A stretch of DNA of 11,543 bases from Deltaproteobacteria bacterium RIFCSPLOWO2_02_FULL_57_26 (GTDB taxonomy: Bacteria; Desulfobacterota; Binatia; UBA9968), in NCBI GenBank assembly GCA_001798455.1, contig MGSI01000161.1:1-11543 (forward strand), in the 5' to 3' direction. The notes under the pieces were generated by a model. It saw only the letters and a program-made list of their open reading frames with translations, was not told the origin of the DNA and did not search any database. Below are positions 1 through 7,226 of the stretch, piece after piece. A program made the position numbers and the translations under genes. How positions within the stretch are numbered: the first letter of the stretch is position 1; every line of letters begins with the position of its first letter.

Positions 1-1
1 G

Positions 2-802
2 CTGCTTCAGGGCGCGGCGCAATTGTCTGAGCGCCATGGCCTGCCCCTGCACATCCATCTGGCGGAGACGAGATCGCAAAAGCTCATGGGACAGAGACTC
101 TTCGGTTGTTCTCTGTTGCGGCATTTGAGCTCCGTGGGGGTGCTGGGGACGAATCTCTCCTTGGCCCATTCCGTCTGGATCGAAGAGGAAGACATCGATC
201 TGTTTGCCAGTAGCGGAGCCACTGCCGTTCATAACCCGGCCAGCAATCTCCGGCTCGGGAGCGGATTGGCGCCGGTGCCGCACATGCTTGCCGCCGGTGT
301 CCACGTGGCTCTGGGTACGGATGGAGCCGCATCCAACGACGGGCAGAATATGTTCGACGCTATCCGCCTGGTGAGCCTCATCCACAACCCATCTCAGACC
401 GACTTCCGGTTGTGGGTCACGCCGCATCAGGCGCTGCGCATGGCGACCCGCGAGGGGGCGCGTGCTTTCGGGCTCGAGGGAGGGGTGCTGGCCCCCGGCA
501 GCCTGGCGGATGTGGTCCTGCTCCGGCGCGACACTGCGGCGTTTACCCCGCTCAACAACCTCGTGCAACAGCTTGCTTTGTGTGAGAACGGAAGTTCGGT
601 GGACACGGTGATCGTAAACGGCGAGGTGGTGGTGGAGGGTGGCCGCCTCATCCGCATGCGTGAAGAGGAGGTCCTAAGGCTTGCGGCGCAATCGATGAGC
701 CGGCTCAAGCCGGGACTGCAACAGGAGTTCGAAGCTGCCGCCAGTATGGAGCCGGCGTTGGCGGAGATGTATTTCCAAGTGGTAGGCGGTAGAAAACAGT
801 GA
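2..802 (+). CDS. Amidohydrolase of the TrzA/MtaD (AtzA-like) deaminase family, C-terminal part
   Basis: The 5' end is missing: the frame is open to the window edge, and the TTG at 23 is only an internal codon. The visible part has the second half of a metal-dependent TIM-barrel hydrolase. It contains HIHLAET (metal His and catalytic Glu), LAHSVWI (second His region), HNPASNLRLGSG, and LGTDGAASND with the metal/catalytic Asp, then the PGSLADVVLL strand of the C-terminal beta domain. The family deaminates or dechlorinates ring compounds such as S-adenosylhomocysteine, methylthioadenosine, 8-oxoguanine or triazines, in the cytoplasm. The N-terminal HxH metal pair would lie upstream and cannot be checked. 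The TGA stop at 800-802 is the first three bases of a heptamer repeat array. It is followed after 55 nt by the TPP enzyme genes on the same strand. Family is secure; substrate is unknown. Confidence 0.9.
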   Translation: MLQGAAQLSERHGLPLHIHLAETRSQKLMGQRLFGCSLLRHLSSVGVLGTNLSLAHSVWIEEEDIDLFASSGATAVHNPASNLRLGSGLAPVPHMLAAGVHVALGTDGAASNDGQNMFDAIRLVSLIHNPSQTDFRLWVTPHQALRMATREGARAFGLEGGVLAPGSLADVVLLRRDTAAFTPLNNLVQQLALCENGSSVDTVIVNGEVVVEGGRLIRMREEEVLRLAAQSMSRLKPGLQQEFEAAASMEPALAEMYFQVVGGRKQ

Positions 803-834
803 GACGTGAGGAATAAGGAGTAAGGCGAAAAGCG
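800..834. repeat. Degenerate heptamer array, TRAGGNR type, five units
   Basis: Five consecutive 7-nt units follow the pattern TRAGGNR, for example TGAGGAA and TAAGGAG; the first (TGAGACG) and last (AAAAGCG) are the most degenerate. The array starts exactly at the stop codon of the deaminase gene and fills most of the 55-nt gap before the next gene. It has no inverted symmetry and no T-tract, so it is not a terminator. It resembles the short tandemly repeated heptamers known from some bacterial genomes. Confidence 0.6.
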
Positions 835-857
835 AGCCAAGGGACTTCGGGTGCGAA

Positions 858-1373
858 ATGGAGCAAAGAGTCGCAGAGATGACCGGGCGCATTGTAGAAG
901 AAGTAGCAAGCTGCGGAATCAAGCTGGTCGCGAGCCTGCCGGATACCTGGATTGCGGATCTGATCGAGGCCTTCGATCGGGATCAAAGGTTTATCCACGT
1001 GCCGGTCAACCGGGAGGAATCCGCCATTGGCCTGTGTTCGGGGGCTTTTTTTGGCGGCACCGGCGCGCTTGCTCTGATGGGCGCCTCGGGTCTTATGACC
1101 TGCGTCTACGCCCTCACCAAGGTCAACTACACCTATCAAATTCCTCTCCTCATCTGCATCACATTGCGGGGCAGTCTCGGGGATCAAGCCAAGTACCACG
1201 TCTCCAATGGCCTGTACCTCCTGCCGCTAATGGATTCGCTCAGCATGCCCTACGTGATCGTCGACAACCCGGATAAAGTGGCGCTGATCTCCAAGGCCTA
1301 CGGGCACTCCCGGGTGCTCTGCCGCCCCGTGGTGGTCGGGTTCACCCGCTCCGTGCTCAGGGGCGAGCGGTAA
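858..1373 (+). CDS. Thiamine-diphosphate enzyme, Pyr-domain subunit (ComD / phosphonopyruvate decarboxylase alpha-like)
   Basis: This 171-residue protein matches the N-terminal (Pyr) domain of TPP decarboxylases, split off as in the sulfopyruvate decarboxylase alpha subunit ComD. Residues 48-63 (VPVNREESAIGLCSGA) carry the conserved Glu that activates the cofactor aminopyrimidine. They are followed by the Gly/Ala-rich segment GGTGALALMGASGLM (66-80) and the IPLLICITLRGSLGD strand (95-109). It needs the Pp-domain partner encoded 22 nt downstream; together they would form a heteromeric 2-oxo acid decarboxylase. The ATG at 858 has only a weak upstream purine stretch. The in-frame ATG at 879 (Met8) is an alternative start that leaves the domain intact. 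There is no sign of coenzyme M biosynthesis genes nearby, so sulfopyruvate is not assumed as substrate. Family is good, substrate unknown. Confidence 0.8.
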   Translation: MEQRVAEMTGRIVEEVASCGIKLVASLPDTWIADLIEAFDRDQRFIHVPVNREESAIGLCSGAFFGGTGALALMGASGLMTCVYALTKVNYTYQIPLLICITLRGSLGDQAKYHVSNGLYLLPLMDSLSMPYVIVDNPDKVALISKAYGHSRVLCRPVVVGFTRSVLRGER

Positions 1374-1383
1374 CGGTTTCGGT

Positions 1384-1388
1384 GGAGG
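1384..1388 (+). promoter_or_regulatory. Ribosome binding site choosing the ATG at 1396
   Basis: GGAGG lies 7 nt before the ATG at 1396. A nearer ATG at 1391 is in another frame and too close to be used, so this site fixes the start of the TPP Pp-domain gene. Confidence 0.7.
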
Positions 1389-1395
1389 AAATGGA

Positions 1396-1986
1396 ATGCG
1401 GTTTCGGGAATGTTTTGAGTTTCTCTCCGGTCGAAGAACCCATGGGTTCGTGATTACATCCGCGGGCAATTGTTCCGAGATGTGGTGGGAGGTCACGCAC
1501 GAAACGGAGGGGGTCTTTTACCTCGAGGCCTCGATGAGCCTCGCCTCGATGTTCGGTGCCGGTCTGGCGCTTGGTGTGCCGCAAATCCCGGTGTGGGTTT
1601 TTACCGGGGACGGCGCGTTCTGCATGAATCCGGGAATGCTGATGGTCGAGCGCCAGTTGAATCCTCCGAACCTCAAGCATTTTTTGGTCTCTAACCGGTG
1701 CTATGGCTCCACCTATGAGGTCCGGTTGCCTAACGCCCCCGCCAACGATTACGCAGCCATGGCTCGGGCCATGGGCATCGAGCGGGTCTACCATTTCGAT
1801 TCGCTGGAGGATCTCAAGGGCAACTTCGACGCTGCCGTGCTGGGGCCGGGCCACAGCTTTGTCGTCCTTGAGGTCGAGCCGGTCGGGAAGAAACTGAAGG
1901 AGCCGCCGATCGAGGGCCCGGAGATGAAATACCTCTTCGGCCGCTCTGTCGAGCGGGCGGCCGGCGTTCGGATCTTCGACGAATAG
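1396..1986 (+). CDS. Thiamine-diphosphate enzyme, Pp-domain subunit (ComE / phosphonopyruvate decarboxylase beta-like)
   Basis: This 196-residue protein is the C-terminal TPP-binding half of a split 2-oxo acid decarboxylase. The diphosphate/Mg motif begins FTGDGAF (GDG at 71-73) and closes 26 residues later at Asn100 in SNRCYG. The usual pair of Asn is here Asn-Arg. An N-terminal glycine-rich stretch, ASMSLASMFGAGLALG (45-60), corresponds to the substrate/cofactor wall typical of the family. A GGAGG site 7 nt upstream supports the start. The gene is 22 nt behind the Pyr-domain gene and surely co-transcribed. It ends 34 nt from the convergent end of the Mo-hydroxylase operon, with no obvious terminator hairpin between. 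ComE-like, acetolactate-synthase-like or phosphonopyruvate decarboxylase are the alternatives; domain identity is firm, substrate is not. Confidence 0.82.
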   Translation: MRFRECFEFLSGRRTHGFVITSAGNCSEMWWEVTHETEGVFYLEASMSLASMFGAGLALGVPQIPVWVFTGDGAFCMNPGMLMVERQLNPPNLKHFLVSNRCYGSTYEVRLPNAPANDYAAMARAMGIERVYHFDSLEDLKGNFDAAVLGPGHSFVVLEVEPVGKKLKEPPIEGPEMKYLFGRSVERAAGVRIFDE

Positions 1987-2020
1987 GAAGACTGGGCAAC
2001 GAGGAACTACCGGCGCTGGC

Positions 2021-2533
2021 TTATCTGCCCGGGCTCCGGAGGATCTTGGCCGCGGCTACGATGGATTCCAGGATCTTTTTATAGCCTGTGCAGCGGCAGA
2101 TGTTTCCTTCCATGAAGTGGATGATCTCCTCCCGGTTAGGCTCCGGGTTTTGATCCAAAAGCGCCTTCGCGGCCAGGATCATACCCGGAGTGCAGAAGCC
2201 GCATTGGAAACCCCCGTGTTCGATGAAGGCCGCCTGCAAGGGGTGGAGCTTGCCGTTTTTGGCCAGCCCTTCAATGGTGAGTACCTCATGCCCCCTGGCC
2301 TCGAAGGCGAGGGTGGTGCAGGAACTCATTGGACGGCCATCTACGAGCACGGTGCAGGCGCCGCAGACTTGTACGTCGCAGGACCTTTTCGTGCCCGTGA
2401 GCCCGAAACGATTGCGAATGACATCGATCAGGAGTTCGTGCGGCTCCACCTGGGTCTGTTGAGTTGTTCCGTTTAGGGTAAAGGAAATCGGAATGAATTG
2501 GCGATCCTCTGCTTTCGCTGTTCCTTCAGCCAT
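2021..2533 (-). CDS. 2Fe-2S iron-sulfur subunit of a molybdenum hydroxylase (CoxS type), second copy
   Basis: This 170-residue electron-transfer subunit has two [2Fe-2S] clusters. The N-terminal plant-ferredoxin-like domain has Cys52, 57, 60 and 72 (SCDVQVCGACTV, then SSC). The C-terminal helical domain has Cys111, 114, 146 and 148 (CGFCTPGM, then CRCTGYKKI). The second cluster lies next to the molybdopterin and passes electrons on to the FAD subunit. The ATG at 2533 is preceded by AGGGAGA 5 nt away. The gene is 16 nt behind the second FAD subunit gene and is last in the operon. It differs clearly from the other 2Fe-2S subunit in this window (SCDVQVC here, GCGTGDC there), so the two are old paralogues, not a recent duplication. 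Length is normal for the family. Confidence 0.95.
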   Translation of the reverse strand: MAEGTAKAEDRQFIPISFTLNGTTQQTQVEPHELLIDVIRNRFGLTGTKRSCDVQVCGACTVLVDGRPMSSCTTLAFEARGHEVLTIEGLAKNGKLHPLQAAFIEHGGFQCGFCTPGMILAAKALLDQNPEPNREEIIHFMEGNICRCTGYKKILESIVAAAKILRSPGR

Positions 2534-2549
2534 AGCTTTCTCCCTAGCT

Positions 2550-3422
2550 CTATGCCTTCGATGAACGGTCCTGCAAAATTTGCTGAAAGGCCCTTTTCAG
2601 GAGCACGCCGACGATGTGCTGCTTATAATCGGCGGCCCCGTGAAGGTCGCTGATTGCATCGGCGGCCCGGCCCGCGATCTCACCGGCCCGCCCCAGAAGG
2701 GCAGAGGCCTCCTTCGAGGTTTTACCTTTCAAAAGTCCCTCCGATTCCTCGACCCGCCTGGGTTTAGGTCCAGCGCAACCCACCGCCACACGCGCCTCCG
2801 TAATCGTGTCAGCGCCGTTCCAGGCTAGAAACAGCCCCAACCCGACGCTCGGCCGCTCGAGGTAGCCGAACTTCAGGTAGGCTACGCCAGCTCGCCGCGG
2901 CGTTGACGGAATTCGGATCTCGGTGAGGAGTTCGTCGGGCTCGAGGCAGGTCTCATACGCGTCGACGAAAAACTGCTCCGCCGCGATCTCCCGCTTCGAA
3001 GAAGTTTTTTCGGCCATGAGCTTTGCGCCCAGAACCATCAGCAGGGTGCCCGGGTCCGCGTGGGGTTCGGCAAAGCAGAGATTTCCGCCCAGAGTGCCCA
3101 TCTCCCGCACCCGAACATTGGCGATATTGCGCTCCATCTGGCCGAAGGCCGGCAACTGCTGTCGGAGGAGCGGATCGTTCTCGAGGCTGCGGTGTGTGGT
3201 CAGCGCGCCGATGCGTACCACTCCATTCTCAAGCTCGACTCGATCCAGGCCGGGGATTTTCTTGACGTTGATGAGCCGCTCGTACTGGATCAGGCCCTCT
3301 TTCATGGCCAAGAGGAGTTCGGTGCCACCGGCATAGATTCTCGAGGCCTCTCCGTAGCGGGCCAGCAATGCGGAAGCATCCTTGACAGTTTCGGGTTCCT
3401 CTAAACGGAATCGCCTAAGCAT
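2550..3422 (-). CDS. FAD-binding subunit of a molybdenum hydroxylase (CoxM type), second copy
   Basis: This 290-residue medium subunit of a xanthine dehydrogenase/CO dehydrogenase-type complex takes electrons from the 2Fe-2S clusters to FAD and then to an acceptor. FAD-binding motifs are AGGTELL (31-37) and VREMGTLGGNLC (105-116); the C-terminal CO_deh_flav_C-type domain follows. The open frame continues upstream into the catalytic subunit gene, but that stretch has no family similarity. The true start is the ATG at 3422, which has GGAGG 8 nt before it (3431-3435) and begins right at the conserved MLRRFRLEEPETVKDA fold start. It lies 23 nt downstream of the catalytic subunit and 16 nt upstream of the second 2Fe-2S gene. 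Confidence 0.93.
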   Translation of the reverse strand: MLRRFRLEEPETVKDASALLARYGEASRIYAGGTELLLAMKEGLIQYERLINVKKIPGLDRVELENGVVRIGALTTHRSLENDPLLRQQLPAFGQMERNIANVRVREMGTLGGNLCFAEPHADPGTLLMVLGAKLMAEKTSSKREIAAEQFFVDAYETCLEPDELLTEIRIPSTPRRAGVAYLKFGYLERPSVGLGLFLAWNGADTITEARVAVGCAGPKPRRVEESEGLLKGKTSKEASALLGRAGEIAGRAADAISDLHGAADYKQHIVGVLLKRAFQQILQDRSSKA

Positions 3423-3430
3423 CCTACGTG

Positions 3431-3435
3431 CCTCC
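3431..3435 (-). promoter_or_regulatory. Ribosome binding site fixing the start of the second FAD subunit
   Basis: On the minus strand this reads GGAGG, 8 nt before the ATG at 3422. It rejects the longer upstream frame, which would overlap the catalytic subunit gene by about 180 nt. Confidence 0.75.
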
Positions 3436-3445
3436 GTCCAGTTGT

Positions 3446-5770
3446 TCAGGCTACCTTCTTTTTCATTCGCCGGATCGCCCAGTAGACCCGCTCCGGAGAC
3501 AGCGGGAGATCGTAAATTCTTATGCCCAGGGCGTTTGCCACGGCGTTCCCGATGGCCGCTGGAGTGGGCGCAAGGCCGGGCTCGCCCAAGCCCTTGGCTC
3601 CGTAAGGCCCCTCCGGCTCGGGACACTCGACGATAATCGGAATCATTTTTGGGAGATCCAGGGAAGTGGCGAGATGATAATCCAGGAAAGAGGGGTTTCT
3701 GACTTTTCCGGTCTCGTCCACGACCAGGTGCTCGTGCAGCGCGGAGCCGATTCCCATGGCAAGGCCTCCCTCGATCTGCCCCTCGCAGTTAAGCGGATTG
3801 ATGGCCTTCCCTACGTCATGGGCGGCGGACATTCGGAGAAGGCGAACCCTCCCAGTTTCTTCGTCGACCTCCGCCTCGGCGGCCTGAGTCGCATACATGT
3901 AAAAGGCCGAGGCATGCTCGCTGTGCCCCGTCTCCAGGTCCAGGTCCTTGCCGATCTCGAATGTGTAAGAGCTGTCTCCCCGAAGGAATCCGCTCGCGCC
4001 GAGTCTTCTCCGCACCACCTCACCGATGGGAAGGGCCATCTGGGGCTGCTCTTTGAGATGAATTTTCCCGTCGGCGAAGGAGAGGTCGTCTTTTCCGGCT
4101 TCGAGCATCGGGCTCGCCATCTCCGCGAGCTTCTCCCTGACATCGATGGCCGCAAGCCTCACGGCATTGCCCATATGGTAGGTGCTCCGGCTCGAGGTCG
4201 TGGAGGCATCGAACGGAATGACATCGGTGTCCAGGGGGGCCATTCTAACCTTTTCCAGGGGCACTTTCAGTTCTTCGGCTGCAACCTGGGACAGGATCGT
4301 TGAGCATCCTTGGCCGATCTCGACGGTTCCGGCGAGAACCGTCACTCCGCCACTGGCGTCGATCAAGACCGCCGCTTTGGATAAAGTAGGCGTGCGGGTC
4401 GGCTTGGAGATGCAAGCCAGGCCTTTGCCTCTTTTCAAATTCGGACTTCGGATTTTGGATTTCGAAATGTCGTCCTTCCCCCATTCGATCGCTTCAGCCG
4501 CTTTGATCAGCGTCTCCTTGAGCCCGACACTATGGAGTTTCTCCCCCCAGTAGGCGAGATCGCCGTCAACAAAGACATTTTTTAGCCGCAACTCAAGCGG
4601 ATCCATCCCCAGCCGTTTCGCCAGCTCATCCATGTGCTGCTCGCATGCCCAGGCCCCCTGGGGGATTCCGTAGCCACGGAACGCGCCGGAAACCGGCTTG
4701 TTGGTATACACGGCATAACCATCCACTTTGACGTGGGGAATGCGATAGGGTCCGGGGGCCGGAAGGCTACCGCGGATGCACACCGTCGGGCTCTTCTCCG
4801 CGTAAGCCCCTGCTCCCCAGTAGATGGTCATTTGGCGGGCGCACAGGGAACCGCTTTTCTTGACGCCGCTCTTGATGTACAGGATCGCCTCGTGACGGGT
4901 GAGCGTGGAGATGAAAGTCTCCTGGCGGTTGAATTTCACCCTCACCGGCCTGCCGCCGGTGTGGTAGGCAAGGGCGCTGGCGATGGGCTCCACTTTGAGT
5001 CCCCCTTTTGAGCCAAAGCCGCCGCCTTGGAGGGGATTGATTAAGCGGATCTTTTCCAGCGGAAGTCCGAGCGCCTCGGCAATCTCATGCAAAGCGCGGA
5101 AGGGCGCGTCATTGGCTACCCAGATCGTGACCCGGCCACTTGCCGGGTCCACCTGGGCGTGGGCGGAGTGAGGTTCCATGGCCGCGTGCTGGATCGTGGG
5201 CAAAGTGTAACGTTCCTCCAAAACCAGATCCGACTCTCGGAATCCACGCTCCACATCTCCTGTTCTGAGCTTGAAGTGCTCGCATACATTGGGCAGGGGC
5301 GCCGTAACGATAAAGTCAGACTTGCGGTAGCCGGCGAAATCCTCATGGATGGGGAGAGCGCCGGGCTTGCAGGCTTCCTCCGGACTCAGGTAGGCAGGGA
5401 GATCTTCGTACTCCACTTCAATGAGAGCTGCCGCAGCTTGAGCCGTATCTTCGTCCTCCGCGGCGACCGCCGCCACCGGCTCTCCGATGTAGCGGACCTT
5501 GTCGTGAGCCAAGAAGGGTTTGTCCTTGATAGACTCTCCGTGCGTCCATGGCGCATCTTTGCCCGTGATGACGGCCACGACTCCCGGAAATTCCCGCGCT
5601 TTCCCGGTATCAATCCGCTTGATTTTAGCGTGAGGCCTGGTGCTGAAGACCGTTTTCCCGTAAAGCATGTCGGGGAGAACCAGGTCATAGCCATAGACGG
5701 CCTCTCCGGTGACCTTCTCCTGTGCGTCAACCCGAGTGATCGGCTTTCCGACGATCGTTAGCTCCGCCAT
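3446..5770 (-). CDS. Molybdopterin-binding catalytic subunit of a xanthine dehydrogenase-family hydroxylase (CoxL/XdhA type)
   Basis: This 774-residue catalytic large subunit hydroxylates a substrate carbon using water at a molybdenum-molybdopterin centre. The N-terminal 'a/b hammerhead' domain (about 15-125) includes YIGEPVAAVAAED. The Mo-cofactor segments follow: LQGGGFGSKGG (247-257, cofactor-contact Gln), SGAFRGYGIPQG (361-372), GTVEIGQG (481-488), EGQIEGGLAMGIG (663-675) and GLGEPGLAPT (727-736), where Glu730 is the expected catalytic base. The CO dehydrogenase AYRCSFR loop is absent, so this is not a form I CO dehydrogenase. Purine, N-heteroaromatic or aldehyde substrates are all possible. 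The ATG at 5770 has AAGAGGT 5 nt upstream. Residues 436-447 (SKSKIRSPNLKR) are encoded by a heptamer repeat lying in a variable linker before RGKGLACISK, so the frame stays open and the conserved blocks are intact. Confidence 0.93.
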   Translation of the reverse strand: MAELTIVGKPITRVDAQEKVTGEAVYGYDLVLPDMLYGKTVFSTRPHAKIKRIDTGKAREFPGVVAVITGKDAPWTHGESIKDKPFLAHDKVRYIGEPVAAVAAEDEDTAQAAAALIEVEYEDLPAYLSPEEACKPGALPIHEDFAGYRKSDFIVTAPLPNVCEHFKLRTGDVERGFRESDLVLEERYTLPTIQHAAMEPHSAHAQVDPASGRVTIWVANDAPFRALHEIAEALGLPLEKIRLINPLQGGGFGSKGGLKVEPIASALAYHTGGRPVRVKFNRQETFISTLTRHEAILYIKSGVKKSGSLCARQMTIYWGAGAYAEKSPTVCIRGSLPAPGPYRIPHVKVDGYAVYTNKPVSGAFRGYGIPQGAWACEQHMDELAKRLGMDPLELRLKNVFVDGDLAYWGEKLHSVGLKETLIKAAEAIEWGKDDISKSKIRSPNLKRGKGLACISKPTRTPTLSKAAVLIDASGGVTVLAGTVEIGQGCSTILSQVAAEELKVPLEKVRMAPLDTDVIPFDASTTSSRSTYHMGNAVRLAAIDVREKLAEMASPMLEAGKDDLSFADGKIHLKEQPQMALPIGEVVRRRLGASGFLRGDSSYTFEIGKDLDLETGHSEHASAFYMYATQAAEAEVDEETGRVRLLRMSAAHDVGKAINPLNCEGQIEGGLAMGIGSALHEHLVVDETGKVRNPSFLDYHLATSLDLPKMIPIIVECPEPEGPYGAKGLGEPGLAPTPAAIGNAVANALGIRIYDLPLSPERVYWAIRRMKKKVA
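4431..4465 (-). repeat. Heptamer array (CCGAAAT type) inside the molybdenum subunit gene
   Basis: Read on the minus strand, five 7-nt units follow one another. The consensus is CCGAAAT, with clear members TCGAAAT, CCAAAAT and CCGAAGT; the last unit, TGAAAAG, is degenerate. The array lies wholly in frame within the Mo subunit gene and is translated as residues 436-447. It is A-rich, against the GC-rich surroundings. The neighbouring protein blocks (AAEAIEWGK before, GKGLACISK after) are conserved family segments, so the array sits in a tolerant linker. Confidence 0.65.
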
Positions 5771-5786
5771 TCTTTACCTCTTATAT

Positions 5787-6275
5787 TTATTGTCTGGCTG
5801 TGTGTCGTGTCCGAAGCTCCATGGCCGCATCCTGTACCGCTTTGACAATCTTCGCGTACCCGGTGCAGCGACAGAGGTTGCCGGCAAGGGCGAAACGAAT
5901 CTCCTCTTCCGTCGGGTTGGGATTTTCGTCCAGAAGGGCTTTAGACATCATGAGCATGCCGGGGGTGCAGTAGCCGCACTGGGCTCCCCCATCTTGAATG
6001 AACGCCTGTTGGATGGGATGGAGCTCCCGTCCAATTTGGAGACCCTCGATGGTCACAATGTCGGCCCCGTCAAGCTCTCCCGAGAGCACAAGACAGGAAT
6101 TGACCGGCTTGCCGTCAAGTAAAACAGTGCATGCTCCACAGTCTCCGGTTCCACACCCTTCCTTGGTGCCCGTCAGGCCAATCTCATCTCGCAGAAGATC
6201 CAAGAGCAGGCGGTGGGCCGGCACCTCGGGGGATACGACGTTCCCGTTCAAAGTTATCCGAATCTTTTTTTTCAT
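5787..6275 (-). CDS. 2Fe-2S iron-sulfur subunit of a molybdenum hydroxylase (CoxS type), first copy
   Basis: This 162-residue small subunit has both [2Fe-2S] sites intact: Cys41, 46, 49 and 61 (GCGTGDCGACTV, then NSC), and Cys100, 103, 135 and 137 (CGYCTPGM, then CRCTGYAKI). It passes electrons from the Mo centre to the FAD subunit in the cytoplasm. The ATG at 6275 has GGAGG 5 nt upstream (6281-6285). The gene is placed between the first FAD gene (22-nt gap) and the catalytic subunit gene (16-nt gap), the classical medium-small-large order. This pair is therefore the most likely native partner of the catalytic subunit. Confidence 0.95.
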   Translation of the reverse strand: MKKKIRITLNGNVVSPEVPAHRLLLDLLRDEIGLTGTKEGCGTGDCGACTVLLDGKPVNSCLVLSGELDGADIVTIEGLQIGRELHPIQQAFIQDGGAQCGYCTPGMLMMSKALLDENPNPTEEEIRFALAGNLCRCTGYAKIVKAVQDAAMELRTRHTARQ

Positions 6276-6297
6276 GGCCGCCTCCGCTTGCCGTTTC

Positions 6298-7212
6298 TTA
6301 ATACCTTTTGTCCCTCCGCTCCAACCAGGAAATCGGCTCCGATCCTAAACCTGCGTTCAGCAAGGCGCGCTTTGTATTAACGCGTACCATCTCCCTGCGG
6401 TATTCCGCCGAGGAGCGGACATCGCTGATGGGCTTGCATTCGCTGGAAGCTTCCTCTCCGGCTCTTTCGGCGATCTCCTCAGCTAAGACTTGATTCAATA
6501 GGATGGCTTCAGCCTTTCTGGCTCTCATGGGAGTCGGCGATACAGCCCCCAGGGCGATGCGAACATGCTGGCATTTTTTCGTCTTTGTCTCCAGGGCAAG
6601 CGCCACAGCCACGCCGACATAAGCGAGGTCCATCATCTCTCTCGGAGAGAACTTCATGTATTCGCCCCGCAGACCAGCAGGAGTCGGAGGGATGATGAGC
6701 TCGGTTAGAATCTCATCCTGTTTCATAACGGTCTTTCCAGGCCCGACAAAAAAATCCTCCAGGGTAACCACACGCTCTTCTCCGTCACAGGAAATCTTTG
6801 CCTTGGTGTCCAAAACCAGAAGGGAGGGTGCTACGTCGGCGGAGGGTGTGGCGTTGGCCATATTACCCCCGATGGTAGCCCGATTGCGGATTTGGATTGA
6901 GCCCACTTCAGCCGCGCTCTGAGCCAGGAAGGGATACTTCTTGCGAATCAAAGGAGAGATCTCAACCTCCCTCAGGGTGGTGAGAGCGCCGATCGTTAAA
7001 GAGCCGTCCGGGTTTTCTCCGATGCCACTCAGAGAAGGGATTCGTTTGAGATCCACCACATAACGCGGGGCCAATCCCTTCTCTTTGATGGCGATGACCA
7101 AGTCCGTTCCACCGGCCAGGAAATGGCCTCCAGGACCGTTTTTTCGTATGATCTGGCAGGCCTCTTTTACGGAAGCGGGCTGGAAAATCTCAAGCGCTTC
7201 AGGGCGCCTCAT
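6298..7212 (-). CDS. FAD-binding subunit of a molybdenum hydroxylase (CoxM type), first copy
   Basis: This 304-residue FAD subunit starts straight into the family fold (ALEIFQPASVKEACQII). FAD motifs are FLAGGTDLVIAIK (31-43) and IRNRATIGGNMANATPSAD (108-126), followed by the usual C-terminal domain with LALGAVSPTPMRARKAE-like segments. The NMANATPSAD loop differs from the NLCFAEPHADPG loop of the second FAD subunit, so the two are distinct subfamilies. The ATG at 7212 is the only sensible start, yet no Shine-Dalgarno sequence is visible upstream. Instead, a palindromic heptamer element ends 14 nt before it. The gene is 76 nt downstream of the cyclic amidohydrolase gene and probably in the same operon. 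Confidence 0.94.
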   Translation of the reverse strand: MRRPEALEIFQPASVKEACQIIRKNGPGGHFLAGGTDLVIAIKEKGLAPRYVVDLKRIPSLSGIGENPDGSLTIGALTTLREVEISPLIRKKYPFLAQSAAEVGSIQIRNRATIGGNMANATPSADVAPSLLVLDTKAKISCDGEERVVTLEDFFVGPGKTVMKQDEILTELIIPPTPAGLRGEYMKFSPREMMDLAYVGVAVALALETKTKKCQHVRIALGAVSPTPMRARKAEAILLNQVLAEEIAERAGEEASSECKPISDVRSSAEYRREMVRVNTKRALLNAGLGSEPISWLERRDKRY

Positions 7213-7226
7213 AAATCAATCAGATA

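Noticed and set aside
1987..2020. Bidirectional terminator between the convergent operons
   Set aside because: No stem followed by a T-run is visible in the 34-nt gap; the nearby GCCCGGGC and CTCCGGAG palindromes are inside the 2Fe-2S gene and lack T-tracts.
3423..3626. Upstream extension of the second FAD subunit to a start at 3626
   Set aside because: The extra 68 residues are Arg/Gly-rich antisense-like sequence overlapping the catalytic subunit gene, have no family similarity, and the ATG at 3422 has its own GGAGG site.
3428..4303. Plus-strand open frame opposite the Mo subunit
   Set aside because: Antisense shadow of conserved molybdopterin-binding blocks.
3446..5770. Aerobic form I CO dehydrogenase
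   Set aside because: The catalytic subunit lacks the AYRCSFR active-site loop with its Cys; it has the xanthine dehydrogenase-like AFRGYG instead.
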